NCBI RefSeq assembly: GCF_002874965.1
Contig: NZ_CP025624.1
Coordinates: forward strand, 5,208,001 to 5,272,000
Length of the DNA stretch: 64,000 nucleotides
Direction of reading: 5' to 3'
DNA from: Pseudomonas sp. NC02
GTDB taxonomy: Bacteria; Pseudomonadota; Gammaproteobacteria; Pseudomonadales; Pseudomonadaceae
Below, piece after piece: positions 38,626 to 51,255 of the stretch. Both the position numbers and the translations under genes were made by a program. The first letter of the stretch is position 1. Each line of letters begins with the position of its first letter. A model generated the notes under the pieces. That model made no database searches. It worked only from the letters and a program-made list of their open reading frames with translations, and was not told the DNA's origin.

Positions 38626-39645
38626 TTAAACCGCTACCAGTCGAACGCTGGCACCTTCGCCGACGCCCAGGGCTTCGGCGGTTTCCAGGTCCAGGGTCAC
38701 TGGCTTGCCCGGCGCGTAGTCCAGCTCCAGCATCACCGCGCGGTAATCCTGCAACTGGCCGTTGCTCACCAGGTACTGGCGGCCGACACCCTTGACCATC
38801 TCACCGATCTTCACCGGCACCACACGGCTCTGGGCGATCGAGCGAATGCCCGAGACGCGCGCATGCAGGGTTGGGCCGCCGTCGAAGATGTCGATGTAAT
38901 GGTCGGTCTCGAAGCCTTCGCGCATCAGGATGTCGAAGGTGATCTGCGCCCGCGGGTGCACCTGGCCCATGGCTTCCTGGGCTTCGTCGGGCAACAGCGG
39001 CACGTAGATCGGATAGTGCGGCATCAGTTCGGCGAGAAAGGTCCGGCTCTTCAACCCGCACAGGCGCTCGGCAGCGGCGTAGTTGAGGTCGAAGAAGTTG
39101 CGGCCGATGGCGTCCCAGAACGGCGAATCACCGTTCTCGTCGCTGTAGCCCACAATCTCGGTGACCACCGAATCGGCGAAGCGCTCCGGGTGGCCGGCCA
39201 CGAACAGCAGGCGGCCACGGGAGTTGAGCTCCGACCACGGCGAACCCACCAGCTCCGGCACCACGTAGAAGCTGGTCAGGAGGCTGTTGCCGGTGAGGTC
39301 ATGGCACTGCGAGAGCACGTGGATCTTGTTGTGGATCTTCAGCTCGCGGGAAGCGTGCACGAAGGTTTCGTTGCGGAAGCTGTAGAACGGTTCCGAGTAG
39401 CCGGCCGAGGCAACGATGGCCGAACAGCCCACCAGCTTGCCGGCGTCGGTGTCTTCCAGGACGAAGAAATAGCTTTCTTCACCGTTGAAGCTGACCTCGG
39501 CGGCGAAGGACGCTTCGCTCGCAGCGATCTTGTCGCTCAGGCGTTCGACATCATCCGGCAAGGAGGTGACACCAATCGGGCTGTCCGCAGCCAGACGCTG
39601 TACCTCGCCCAGATCAGCCATTTGCGCGGGGCGCATCACCAGCAT
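38626..39645 (-). CDS. aruF: Arginine/ornithine N-succinyltransferase, alpha subunit
   Basis: Partner of AruG. 339 residues from MLVMRPAQMADLGEVQRLAA, with LSQCHDLTGNSLLTSFYV and EIVGYSDENGDSPFWDAIG, parallel to the blocks of AruG. I chose the ATG at 39645 because it matches the AruG start; an ATG at 39693 would add a poorly conserved leader. It follows aruC after a 245-base gap with a REP pair. Confidence 0.95.
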   Translation of the reverse strand: MLVMRPAQMADLGEVQRLAADSPIGVTSLPDDVERLSDKIAASEASFAAEVSFNGEESYFFVLEDTDAGKLVGCSAIVASAGYSEPFYSFRNETFVHASRELKIHNKIHVLSQCHDLTGNSLLTSFYVVPELVGSPWSELNSRGRLLFVAGHPERFADSVVTEIVGYSDENGDSPFWDAIGRNFFDLNYAAAERLCGLKSRTFLAELMPHYPIYVPLLPDEAQEAMGQVHPRAQITFDILMREGFETDHYIDIFDGGPTLHARVSGIRSIAQSRVVPVKIGEMVKGVGRQYLVSNGQLQDYRAVMLELDYAPGKPVTLDLETAEALGVGEGASVRLVAV

Positions 39646-39716
39646 GGTGTCACTCCTTAACTCGAAAAACTCACAGGAAAAAATGCCGGACACGATCTTG
39701 AAATCAGTGAGGTCAA

Positions 39717-39810
39717 GTGTGGGAGCGGGCTTGCTCGCGAAAGCGGTGTGTCATTCAACATTTCAGGTGACTGAGCCACTGCATTCGCGAGCAAGCCCGC
39801 TCCCACATTT
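39717..39810. repeat. REP inverted pair between aruC and aruF
   Basis: Inverted cores from 39723 and to ~39804. The centre reads as the near-complete reverse complement of the element at 35992-36086. Confidence 0.95.
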
Positions 39811-39890
39811 GATCTTCACAGCTTCAACTAAAGAGTCCGGCATACAAAATTTGTGTTGGGCGCCCGACTCGCCGGGCACCCAACGGTCCA

Positions 39891-41256
<1,366 letters not shown>

Positions 41257-41420
41257 AATAGCATCGCAATGGCGCAGTTTAAACCGCCCGGGCCGGTTTT
41301 GGGCGGTCGGTGAGGCACAACTATCCAATGCCGTCGCCGATGGCCGTTTTGGTCTGCTGTTGATCTCATCCGCGCACAGGAACAGCGCCATGTCTGGAGA
41401 TGCCGGCCGAGCATTGATGC

Positions 41421-42401
41421 CTAGCCGCGCTCGGACGGCACCGACGACAATTCGAACGGGCTGCTGCTGCGGCGCTGATTGCGGTCTTCACGAGGGGTGG
41501 CGCCGAAGAAGTTGCGGTAGGCGCTGGAGAAGTGCGGCCCCGAGGAGAAGCCGCAGGACAGGCCGATCTGGATGATCGACTTGCTGGTTTGCATGAGCAT
41601 CTGGCGGGCCTTGTTCAGGCGCAGTTCCAGGTAGTACTGGCTGGGGACGCGATTGAGGTATTGCTTGAAGATCCGCTCGAGCTGTCGTCGGGATACGCAC
41701 ACGTGCTGGGCGATTTCGTCGGTGGTCAGCGGTTCTTCAATGTTGGCTTCCATCAGCAACACGGCCTGGGTCAGCTTTGGATGGCTGGAGCCCAGGCGGT
41801 TTTGCAGTGGGATGCGCTGGCGCTCGCCGCCCTCACGGATGCGCTCTACCACCAGCTCTTCCGAGACTGCCCCGGCCAGTTCGGCGCCGTGGTCACGGGC
41901 CAGCACCGCCAGTAGCAGGTCGAGTACCGACATGCCACCGCAGGCGGTCAGGCGGTCACGGTCCCAGTCGAACAGATGGCTGGTGGCGATCACCTTGGGG
42001 AAACGCTCGGCGAAATCGTCCTGCCAGCGCCAGTGCACAGCGGCGCGATAGCCGTCGAGCAGACCGAGTTGGGCCAACGGATACACACCGGCCGACAGGC
42101 CGCCGATCACACACCCGGCACGCACCAGTTGCTTGAGGGCGGTGCTGAGCTGGGAGGCGATGACGGTCGGTGGCTCATCGGCCAGCAGGAACAGCTTTTG
42201 GAAACCTTCCAGCTTGCCAGCCCAGGGCTCACCCGGCAGTTGCCAGGCGCCGTCGATTGGCGGTTCGGCCTGCAAAAACGAGAGTTCGTACACCACGTCC
42301 GGATGCACCCGCTGAGCAACGCGCAAGGCCTCCTCAGCCAGCGCAAGCGTCAGTGCTTTAGTGCTGGGCCAAATCAGGAAACCAATTCGATGGGCAGTCA
42401 T
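41421..42401 (-). CDS. argR: Arginine-responsive AraC-family regulator ArgR
   Basis: Activates aru and aot and represses arginine biosynthesis genes in Pseudomonas in response to arginine; not related to the enteric ArgR. 326 residues: an N-terminal DJ-1/glutamine-amidotransferase-like domain (~5-190; GGLSAGVYPLAQLGLLDGYR) and a C-terminal AraC domain (ITHVCVSRRQLERIF-like region reading AQHVCVSRRQLERIFKQYL, then SIIQIGLSCGFSSGPHFSSA). Almost identical to P. aeruginosa ArgR as I recall it. It follows aotP after 247 bases with a REP pair. Confidence 0.96.
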   Translation of the reverse strand: MTAHRIGFLIWPSTKALTLALAEEALRVAQRVHPDVVYELSFLQAEPPIDGAWQLPGEPWAGKLEGFQKLFLLADEPPTVIASQLSTALKQLVRAGCVIGGLSAGVYPLAQLGLLDGYRAAVHWRWQDDFAERFPKVIATSHLFDWDRDRLTACGGMSVLDLLLAVLARDHGAELAGAVSEELVVERIREGGERQRIPLQNRLGSSHPKLTQAVLLMEANIEEPLTTDEIAQHVCVSRRQLERIFKQYLNRVPSQYYLELRLNKARQMLMQTSKSIIQIGLSCGFSSGPHFSSAYRNFFGATPREDRNQRRSSSPFELSSVPSERG

Positions 42402-42494
42402 GGAGTGCTATCCGAAGCGAGTAACAGTAATGAAGACAAAGGCCAATGCTAGCCGGTAAACCAACACAAATCTCTAAAGCGGGTGAAGATCCAA

Positions 42495-42586
42495 ATGTGG
42501 GAGCGGGCTTGCTCGCGAATGCGGTGGATCAGTCACCGGATGTATCAACTGATACACCGCTTTCGCGAGCAAGCCCGCTCCCACAG
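42495..42586. repeat. REP inverted pair between aotP and argR
   Basis: Inverted cores from 42500 and to ~42580 around a centre of about 45 bases. Confidence 0.95.
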
Positions 42587-42648
42587 GGGATTGGGCAACC
42601 TCAGGATTGTGAAGCTTGCACTAATTCAGTGCATAAAAGCAGTTCTGT

Positions 42649-43413
42649 TTACTTCAAGCTGCCGGAAAGAAACTGCTGCAAACGCTCGGACTGTGGGTTG
42701 ACCAGCACTTCGCGCGGGTTGCCACGCTCTTCGACGATGCCCTTGTGCAGGAACACCAGTTGGTTGGAGACTTCACGGGCAAAGCCCATTTCGTGGGTCA
42801 CCACCACCATGGTCCGGCCTTCCTGGGCCAGGTCCTGCATCACCTTCAGCACTTCGCCCACCAGCTCCGGGTCGAGGGCCGAAGTGGGTTCGTCGAACAG
42901 CATCACCTCAGGCTCCATCGCCAGGGCACGGGCAATCGCCACGCGCTGCTGTTCACCGCCGGACATGTGGCCAGGGAACGCATCCTTACGATGGCCCACG
43001 CCGACTTTGGCCAGGTAGTGCTCGGCCTTTTCCCGGGCGTCTTTTTTCGACATGCCCAGAACGTGCACCGGTGCTTCCATGACGTTTTCCAGCGCGGTCA
43101 TGTGGGACCACAGGTTGAAGTGCTGGAACACCATCGACAGTCGCGAACGCATGCGTTGCAGCTGTTTCGGGTCTGCAGCCTTCATGGCGCCGTCTTTGTT
43201 GGCCACCAGTTTCAGCTCTTCGTTATTGAGCAGAATCTTGCCGGCGTGGGGCTGCTCCAGCAGGTTGATGCAGCGCAAAAAGGTACTTTTGCCCGAGCCA
43301 CTGGACCCGATGATGCTGATCACATCACCGGCCGCGGCGGCCAGGGACACACCTTTGAGCACTTCATGACTGCCATAGCGTTTATGCAGGTCTTGGACTT
43401 CAAGTTTGTACAT
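42649..43413 (-). CDS. aotP: Arginine/ornithine ABC transporter, ATP-binding protein AotP
   Basis: Energises arginine and ornithine import (HisP family). 254 residues: Walker A GSSGSGKSTFLRC, Q loop LSMVFQHFNLW, signature [16 protein letters not shown], Walker [16 protein letters not shown] loop VVVTHEMGFAREVS. Start set at the ATG at 43413 (MYKLEVQDLHKRYG). It follows aotO by 27 bases. Confidence 0.95.
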   Translation of the reverse strand: MYKLEVQDLHKRYGSHEVLKGVSLAAAAGDVISIIGSSGSGKSTFLRCINLLEQPHAGKILLNNEELKLVANKDGAMKAADPKQLQRMRSRLSMVFQHFNLWSHMTALENVMEAPVHVLGMSKKDAREKAEHYLAKVGVGHRKDAFPGHMSGGEQQRVAIARALAMEPEVMLFDEPTSALDPELVGEVLKVMQDLAQEGRTMVVVTHEMGFAREVSNQLVFLHKGIVEERGNPREVLVNPQSERLQQFLSGSLK

Positions 43414-43440
43414 GCGGTCGGTTCTCACAAAAACAGTTGG

Positions 43441-44553
43441 TCAGTCGTTGAGCAAGCGCCCGTGCCGCAGCGCTTCGCGCCCCGCCACCTTGGCCAGCCA
43501 GAAACCCGCTTGGGCATAACGTAGCCGTTCAACGGCAAACAGCACCCCAGGCGTGCCCGCGCAAACAATGCTCACGCGGTCGGACAAGGGATCGATCACT
43601 TCAAATATCGGGTCGCCGGCTTCGACTACGTCACCGGCTTTACGCAGGTAGCTGATCACGCCGGCGTGGGGCGCGAACAACAACTCGGTGCCTTCGAAGG
43701 GCAGGCCTTCGCAGGGCTCGTGCTGCGGCGCGGGCCATTCACCACGGATCAGGCCTTGCTCGGCGAGGAACGCCAGGATGCCTTCAGCGTGGAAAATCGC
43801 TTCGTCACGGCCAGTATCGGCCTGGCCACCCAGCTCCAGAGTCGTCGCCAGGCACGCCAGGGGAATCTGCGCCTCGGGGAACGCCCGGGACAGCCGCAGC
43901 CACGGTAGCGAGCAGGCTTCGTCAAACGAACTGCCGCCGGAATCTTCCGCCAGCAGGCCGACCTTCACATTCAGGTGCGCCGACAGCGAACGCCACTGCG
44001 GCCAGTGTTGCGGCAGCGCGTACATGTGCAACGCGGCTTCGGCGTCGCAATGCAGGTCGAGGACCACGTCGGCGGTGCAGGCATGGCTCAGCAACACCCG
44101 CTGCATGCCTTGCAACTGGCTGCTCGGCGCCGGCAACGCATTGAGCGCATCGCTCATGGCCTGGCGGATCAAGCGCACATTGGCGTGAGGATCATCCCCC
44201 AGCTTGCCGTTGAGCAACTCGGTAACCGGCTCGCTCAACTCAACGAAGTCGCGGTTGAAGTTCTTGCCGCTGCCGATCTCGAAACGGCCCTGGTGACTGC
44301 CTTGCAGCAGTTGCCCCAGGCCCATCGGATTGGCGACGGGAACCAGCTCGATCACGCCGTTGAGGGCGCCTTGCTGTTCCAGTTCCGTCAGGCGCTTTTT
44401 CAGCTCCCAGGCGGCGCGCATGCCGGGCAATTCATCCGCGTGCAGGCTGGCCTGGATATAAGCCTTGCGCTCGCCGCTGCCGAAACGAAACACCGTCAGC
44501 TGGCGTTCGCAGCCCAGGTGACCCCAGGGCAACAGGTGATCGATACGTTCCAT
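43441..44553 (-). CDS. aotO: AotO, AstE/AspA-superfamily protein of the aot operon
   Basis: A 370-residue member of the succinylglutamate desuccinylase/aspartoacylase family placed among the transporter genes. Putative zinc ligands lie in IQASLHADELPG (His, Glu) and VVLDLHCDAEAALH (His); the C-terminal barrel-like domain contains APHAGVISYLRKAGDVVEAGDPIF. P. aeruginosa has the same gene in the same place; transport did not seem to need it there, and its substrate is unknown to me. Two bases separate it from aotM. Confidence 0.9.
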   Translation of the reverse strand: MERIDHLLPWGHLGCERQLTVFRFGSGERKAYIQASLHADELPGMRAAWELKKRLTELEQQGALNGVIELVPVANPMGLGQLLQGSHQGRFEIGSGKNFNRDFVELSEPVTELLNGKLGDDPHANVRLIRQAMSDALNALPAPSSQLQGMQRVLLSHACTADVVLDLHCDAEAALHMYALPQHWPQWRSLSAHLNVKVGLLAEDSGGSSFDEACSLPWLRLSRAFPEAQIPLACLATTLELGGQADTGRDEAIFHAEGILAFLAEQGLIRGEWPAPQHEPCEGLPFEGTELLFAPHAGVISYLRKAGDVVEAGDPIFEVIDPLSDRVSIVCAGTPGVLFAVERLRYAQAGFWLAKVAGREALRHGRLLND

Positions 44554-44554
44554 A

Positions 44555-45253
44555 TCAATGCTTCCGTGGAGCCAGGTAGCTCAGCCAGCGGCCTTCGGCC
44601 AACTTGAACAGGCGCACCAGGATGAAGGTCAGGCACAGGTAGAACGCACCCGCAGTGATATAGGCTTCGAACGGCAAGTAGTACTGGGCGTTCACCGTGC
44701 GCGCGGCACCGGTGATGTCGATCAGGGTGACGATGGAGGCCAGGCTCGTGGTCTGGAGCATCATGATCACTTCGTTGCTGTATTGCGGCAGCGCCCGGCG
44801 CAGGGCCGATGGCAGCAGGATCCGGCGATACAGCTTGTAGCGCGACATGCCCATGGCCTTGGCTGCCTCGATCTCGCCATGGGGCGTGGCCTTGAGGCTG
44901 CCGGCGATGATTTCAGCGGTGTAGGCGCTGGTGTTCACGGCAAACGCCAGGCACGCACAGAAGGTCGCACTGGACAGCAGTGGCCACAGGAAGCTTTCAC
45001 GCACCGCTTCGAACTGGGCCAGGCCGTAGTAGATCAAGAACAGCTGCACCAGCATCGGCGTGCCGCGAATCACATAGGTGTACAGCCAGGCAACACCGTT
45101 GACGATCGGCTGCTTGGACACGCGCATCAGGCCCAGGGGCAAGGCCGCGAGCAAACCGAAGAACAGCGAAATGGCCAGCAGTTTCAGGGTGGTCAGCAAG
45201 CCGCCGAGGTACAGCGGCATGGCCTCCCAGATGACGTTGTAGTCGAAGATCAT
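44555..45253 (-). CDS. aotM: Arginine/ornithine ABC transporter permease AotM
   Basis: HisM/HisQ-type inner-membrane permease of 232 residues with five predicted membrane segments. The EAA loop that contacts the ATPase reads EIEAAKAMGMSRYKLYRRI. The start overlaps the aotQ stop by four bases. It pairs with AotQ in the channel. Confidence 0.94.
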   Translation of the reverse strand: MIFDYNVIWEAMPLYLGGLLTTLKLLAISLFFGLLAALPLGLMRVSKQPIVNGVAWLYTYVIRGTPMLVQLFLIYYGLAQFEAVRESFLWPLLSSATFCACLAFAVNTSAYTAEIIAGSLKATPHGEIEAAKAMGMSRYKLYRRILLPSALRRALPQYSNEVIMMLQTTSLASIVTLIDITGAARTVNAQYYLPFEAYITAGAFYLCLTFILVRLFKLAEGRWLSYLAPRKH

Positions 45254-45939
45254 AGATCAGCCGCCTTTACGCCTACGGAGTAGCGCTTCTCAAGATGACG
45301 CAGGGCCAGCAACGACACGCTGGTGATCACCAGGTACATCGCCGCCACTGCGAGGAAGAAGGTAAAAGGTTCGCGGGTGGCGTCTGCCGCCTGCTTGGCC
45401 TTGAACATCATGTCTTGCAGGCCCACCACCGAAATCAATGCGGTGGCCTTGGTCAGTACCAGCCAGTTGTTGGTAAACCCGGGGATCGCCAGCCGAATCA
45501 TCTGCGGCACCATCACCCGGAAAAACACCTGGAACGGGCTCATGCCATACGCCAGGCCGGCTTCGGCCTGGCCCTTGGGAATGGCCATGAAGGCGCCACG
45601 GAAGGTTTCCGAAAGGTAGGCGCCAAAGATGAAACCCAGGGTGCCGATACCGGCGGCCAAGGGGTTCAAGTCAATGTAGTCGTTGTAGCCGAGCAACGGC
45701 GCAACGCGGTTAAGCAGGTCCTGACCGCCGTAGAAAATCAGCAGGATCAGCACCAGGTCGGGGATCCCGCGGATCACCGTGGAGTACAGGTCGCCCAGCC
45801 AGGCCAACCAGCGCACCGGCGAGAGGCGCAACGCGACCCCGATCAGACCCAGAACAATGGCCAGGGCCATGGACGACAAGGCGAGCTGAAGCGTCAACCA
45901 AGCGCCATCGAGGATGACAGCCCCGTAGCCTTTCAACAT
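45250..45939 (-). CDS. aotQ: Arginine/ornithine ABC transporter permease AotQ
   Basis: Second HisQ-type permease, 229 residues, about five membrane segments, with GIPDLVLILLIFYGGQDLL and the EAA loop GQAEAGLAYGMSPFQVFFRV. It follows aotJ after 91 bases that contain a terminator-like hairpin, and overlaps aotM by four bases. Confidence 0.94.
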   Translation of the reverse strand: MLKGYGAVILDGAWLTLQLALSSMALAIVLGLIGVALRLSPVRWLAWLGDLYSTVIRGIPDLVLILLIFYGGQDLLNRVAPLLGYNDYIDLNPLAAGIGTLGFIFGAYLSETFRGAFMAIPKGQAEAGLAYGMSPFQVFFRVMVPQMIRLAIPGFTNNWLVLTKATALISVVGLQDMMFKAKQAADATREPFTFFLAVAAMYLVITSVSLLALRHLEKRYSVGVKAADL

Positions 45940-45965
45940 GATTCAGGTCCTCGAAAAGGGGGATG

Positions 45966-46008
45966 AAAAAATGGCGCAAACTTCAGAGATCCTGGTGCTT
46001 GCGCCATT
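45966..46008 (-). terminator. Intercistronic (leaky) terminator between aotJ and aotQ
   Basis: On the minus strand AATGGCGCAA and TTGCGCCATT form a perfect 10-bp stem around a 19-base loop, followed by T6. Stops of this kind after a binding-protein gene raise its level over the permeases, because only some transcripts continue. Confidence 0.75.
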
Positions 46009-46030
46009 CTGGACAGACAGCTGCGACGGT

Positions 46031-46816
46031 TTACTTGGCTTCTGGGCCGTAAATGTCGAAGTTGAAGTACTTGTCCTGGATTGCCTTGTACTTGCCGTTG
46101 GCACGGATCGCAGCGATTGCAGCGTTGATGCGGTCCAGGTTTTCCTTGTCGCCTTTACGTACCGCGATGCCGATGCCGTCGCCGAAGTACTTGGCGTCGG
46201 TGAAGGCCGGGCCGGTGAACGCGTAGCCTTTACCGGCTGGCGTGTCGAGGAAGCCTTCCTGCAACAGGGTGGCGTCGGCCACGGTGCCATCAAGGCGACC
46301 GGCTTCTACGTCCAGGTAGATTTCGTTCTGCGAGCTGTAAGGAACAATGGTGGCGCCTTTGGGAGCCAGCACTTCCTTGGCGAAACGGTCGTGGATCGAA
46401 CCGCGCTGCACGCCGATTTTCTTGCCTTTCAATTCATCCAGGCTGTCGCTGACGGCAGTGCCTTCCTTCAATACCAGACGAGCCGGAGTCAGGTAATAGC
46501 GGTTGGTGAAGTCCACGGACTTCTTGCGATCGTCGGTGATGGACATCGAGGACAGGATGGCGTCGATCTTGCGCACTTTCAGCGCCGGGATCAGGCCGTC
46601 GAATTCCTGCTCGACCCAGGTGCACTTGACCTGCATCTGCTCACACAGGGCGTTGCCGATGTCGTAGTCAAAACCGACGATGCTGCCATCCGGTGCCTTG
46701 GAGGCAAACGGAGGGTAAGCCGCTTCAATACCAATCTTCAGTGGCTTGCCTTCGGCGAAAGCCTGCATGGACAGCACGGACAGCGCCAGGGCGCCCAACA
46801 GCACGAGTTTCTTCAT
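46031..46816 (-). CDS. aotJ: Periplasmic arginine/ornithine-binding protein AotJ
   Basis: Family 3 solute-binding protein. 261 residues: a signal peptide ([21 protein letters not shown]), then [20 protein letters not shown], the SBP3 signature [14 protein letters not shown], and the arginine-contact [15 protein letters not shown] and [12 protein letters not shown]. Start at the ATG at 46816; the frame is open to 46948, but that stretch lacks a signal-like sequence. First gene of aotJQMOP-argR. Confidence 0.96.
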   Translation of the reverse strand: MKKLVLLGALALSVLSMQAFAEGKPLKIGIEAAYPPFASKAPDGSIVGFDYDIGNALCEQMQVKCTWVEQEFDGLIPALKVRKIDAILSSMSITDDRKKSVDFTNRYYLTPARLVLKEGTAVSDSLDELKGKKIGVQRGSIHDRFAKEVLAPKGATIVPYSSQNEIYLDVEAGRLDGTVADATLLQEGFLDTPAGKGYAFTGPAFTDAKYFGDGIGIAVRKGDKENLDRINAAIAAIRANGKYKAIQDKYFNFDIYGPEAK

Positions 46817-46973
46817 CTTGGGACTCCATCGGTATAGGGCAAAACAGCAGTATGAGCCAGGGCCCACGATGCGAATGAGTGAAACCGAATAGCGGTGCTG
46901 CGTCCTGCGCCAGTTCAGCATCGGCGACGACGAGCGAGTGATCGGCATTCTAACGACAGGCCGGAAGCCGATA

Positions 46974-46989
46974 TTTCCTCAATGCGACA
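46974..46989 (-). promoter_or_regulatory. ArgR site upstream of aotJ
   Basis: TGTCGCATTGAGGAAA on the minus strand matches TGTCGC-N8-AA exactly. A second, weaker half-site TGTCGTTAGAATGC lies 31 bases nearer the gene. The site is 158 bases before the aotJ ATG. Confidence 0.72.
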
Positions 46990-47328
46990 ACAATTTACAG
47001 AAGCACCGAGAAAGCGGTTCCAGCACATTGACAGCCTCTTGATTTTATGCAGAGGCAAAAGATATTAAACCTGTTAACGCTGCAAGTTGCGGGCCTATTA
47101 TTCGCAAACCCTTCTAGCACGGCAAGTGTAGCGTTGGATCTAATTTTTCAGGGCGTCTAAGACGCGGGTTTTCGGGGCAACGGCGTAGCACTTTGCCTCA
47201 TGTTTGGGCGTGGGGTTACACATTTGCCGGGCTCGGTAACATTCAGAAACTTCCTACAACACAATCCGATATTTATTGGCTTTGTGTAAGTCGCCCCACC
47301 GGATGACCAGCCTTGGAATGCAATCTAA
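46990..47328. other. Intergenic stretch between aotJ and acsA, no gene seen
   Basis: Lower in GC than its neighbours up to about 47110. I see no coding frame with a ribosome site and no known RNA; it holds the upstream part of the aotJ promoter. Confidence 0.4.
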
Positions 47329-47418
47329 ATGTGGGAGCGGGCTTGCTCGCGAAGGCGGCGTGTCAGCCAGCACACCACTAACTGATACACCGCCTTCGCG
47401 AGCAAGCCCGCTCCCACA
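47329..47418. repeat. REP inverted pair between acsA and aotJ
   Basis: Inverted cores from 47336 and to ~47413, downstream of acsA and upstream of the aotJ promoter region. Confidence 0.95.
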
Positions 47419-47446
47419 GGGGTTATAGGTCGCCTGTCCGATCGCA

Positions 47447-47483
47447 CAAAAAAGCCCCATCCGGCCTACGCCGAATGGGGCTT
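47447..47483 (-). terminator. Rho-independent terminator of acsA
   Basis: Arms AAGCCCCAT / ATGGGGCTT with inner CGG/CCG pairs around GCCTACG, followed by T on the minus strand. It ends acsA 18 bases past the stop. Confidence 0.87.
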
Positions 47484-47500
47484 CGTCCCACAAACCCGCC

Positions 47501-49456
<1,956 letters not shown>

Positions 49457-49850
49457 CTTTCTTACCTCGGTGACATAGTTGTTGTTGTATGGCCCTGTTG
49501 TAGCCGGGCCGGACCTATAGAACCATTCGACGATGGTAGTAACAAGCCCCTACAAATTGCCCACCTATCCCCTGGCAGCGCTCTGGCCCGCGGCCCGTGG
49601 CGCTTTGCAGGTTTCTGAAAAAACCTTCATTTCGCGATTGTTACAAAAACCACCAATAGTGTTTATCAAAAGCACGGGTATATGAATATAACTCGGACGC
49701 CTAAAATCAACCTCGCCATCAAGGCACTGTGATTAACAACGTAACAGCCCCCACGAAGGCAACGTTAATCCGAACTTCCCAATCAAGTTACACACGTGGC
49801 CTCACAAGGGCCCCGTGACCCCTTTCGACCGCCAAAAGGTAAATAGTCAA
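49457..49850. other. Intergenic stretch between acsA and a DUF2790 gene
   Basis: Promoter region for both divergent genes. Around 49630-49760 the sequence is AT-rich (e.g. GTATATGAATATAACT), fitting promoters, but I cannot assign a clear sigma factor. No gene seen. Confidence 0.4.
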
Positions 49851-50120
49851 ATGAAAGCGTTATTAGTTATGGCCCTTAGCAGCTTGTGCGCCACCGCCGC
49901 CCTGGCCGACGAAGCCCCGACTGACGTAGCCAGCCAGAGCACCCCGATTGTTGAGGATTACACTTACAGCACCCATCTGGACGTCGCCAAAGTAGTGTCC
50001 ATGAGTGAAGTCCCGGATGTATGCCAAGTAGTACCGGTAAAGATGGAATATGAAGACTCACAAGGTCAGCGTCATATTCTTCAATATCAGGTCATGGGTA
50101 ACGGTTGCTCTAACGGATAA
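49851..50120 (+). CDS. DUF2790 small periplasmic protein
   Basis: 89 residues with a signal peptide (MKALLVMALSSLCATAALA, cut before DEAP). The mature part carries the DUF2790 pattern DYTYSTHLDVAKVVSM, CQVVPVKMEYEDSQG and a closing GNGC, with two cysteines that may form a disulfide. Such proteins are many in Pseudomonas and have no known function. I used the ATG at 49851 because the earlier part of the frame is not signal-like. A hairpin follows at 50157. Confidence 0.8.
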   Translation: MKALLVMALSSLCATAALADEAPTDVASQSTPIVEDYTYSTHLDVAKVVSMSEVPDVCQVVPVKMEYEDSQGQRHILQYQVMGNGCSNG

Positions 50121-50156
50121 TAACTTCGTTAGTTTGAACTGAACCTGATCTTATTC

Positions 50157-50180
50157 GCCGCAAGAAATCGTTCTTGCGGC
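50157..50180 (+). terminator. Hairpin after the DUF2790 gene
   Basis: GCCGCAAGAA and TTCTTGCGGC form a perfect 10-bp stem with the loop ATCG, 36 bases past the stop codon. No T run follows, so termination is probable rather than certain. Confidence 0.6.
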
Positions 50181-50263
50181 AAAGAGCCGGCTTATCCCCT
50201 ACCGCTTGAATCGAATGCTACGATTGTGGCGCCGCCACCTCACCTGCAAGGCAGGATGCATTC

Positions 50264-51127
50264 ATGCGAGCCAGTTTCGAAAAAATCCCCACCGAGGCGA
50301 ACACCTCTTGGACCCTGCTGAACAGGCGTCTACCGGAAGCGATTCCGTTTGAATGGCATCACCATCCCGAATACGAACTGACCCTGACCCTCAACAGCCG
50401 CGGGCACCGCTATATCAGCAACGATGTGGCGCTGTACGATGACGGCGACCTGGTGCTGGTGGGCCCGAACGTGCCCCATAGCTGGTCTTCCGCCGAGCTG
50501 ATCGACCCCGCCAAACCGCACATTGCCCTGGTCATCTGGTTTTCCGAGGCCTGGGCGGACTCGCTGGTGCAACTGTTTCCGGAGATGGGGTCGACGCGCG
50601 CGCTATTGGCTGCTGCGCGACAGGCGTTGAGTTTCAGTGATGCTACGTCCCGGGCGCTGCGCCCGGTGATCGAAGCCATGGTCGAGCAAGACGCTTCCCA
50701 GCGACTGATCTCGTTGCTTACCGTGCTCAACACATTGTCCCGGGATATCGCCGCGCAGCGCATCGCGACGGAAAACGCCGCCCCTCACATCGTTGAAGAC
50801 GCGCGCATCCGCCGCGTCCTGGACTACCTGCACGGCCACTATGCGCAACCTGTCGGCATTCCCGAGCTGGCGCAAATGGCCTGCGTCAGCGTTTCAGCCT
50901 TCCATCGCATGTTCCGCAAACACACACGCTGCACGGCGCTGGACTACATCGCCCGGCTACGCATCGGACATGCTTGCGCTTTATTGATGCGGGGCAACCT
51001 GGCGGTCAGCGCGATTTCCGAACAGGTCGGCTATGCCTCCCAGGCGTTGTTCAATCGGCAGTTCAAGGCGCACAAGGGCATGACGCCGTCACAGTTTCGG
51101 CTTCAACACGGGCATCACTTTCAATAA
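50264..51127 (+). CDS. AraC-family regulator with cupin N-terminal domain
   Basis: 287 residues. The N-terminal ~150 residues form a cupin-type sensor domain (WHHHPEYELTLTLNSRGHRY and VLVGPNVPHSWSS), usual for sugar-responsive AraC proteins. The C-terminal domain has two helix-turn-helices (IPELAQMACVSVSAFHRMF; AISEQVGYASQALFNRQFK). It is followed after 128 bases by the DUF1479 gene and the sugar-binding protein gene in the same direction, which it may control. The ligand is unknown. Confidence 0.85.
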   Translation: MRASFEKIPTEANTSWTLLNRRLPEAIPFEWHHHPEYELTLTLNSRGHRYISNDVALYDDGDLVLVGPNVPHSWSSAELIDPAKPHIALVIWFSEAWADSLVQLFPEMGSTRALLAAARQALSFSDATSRALRPVIEAMVEQDASQRLISLLTVLNTLSRDIAAQRIATENAAPHIVEDARIRRVLDYLHGHYAQPVGIPELAQMACVSVSAFHRMFRKHTRCTALDYIARLRIGHACALLMRGNLAVSAISEQVGYASQALFNRQFKAHKGMTPSQFRLQHGHHFQ

Positions 51128-51255
51128 GCCGATTCTTCTATACGCCTCGAAACAAACGCCACAATCGTACTGCCAAACGCTGCAAACCAGGCTGCCCCCC
51201 AGACGGGCCGAGGTGATTCCATACCTGTATGCACAACAACAATACAGGTCACCCA

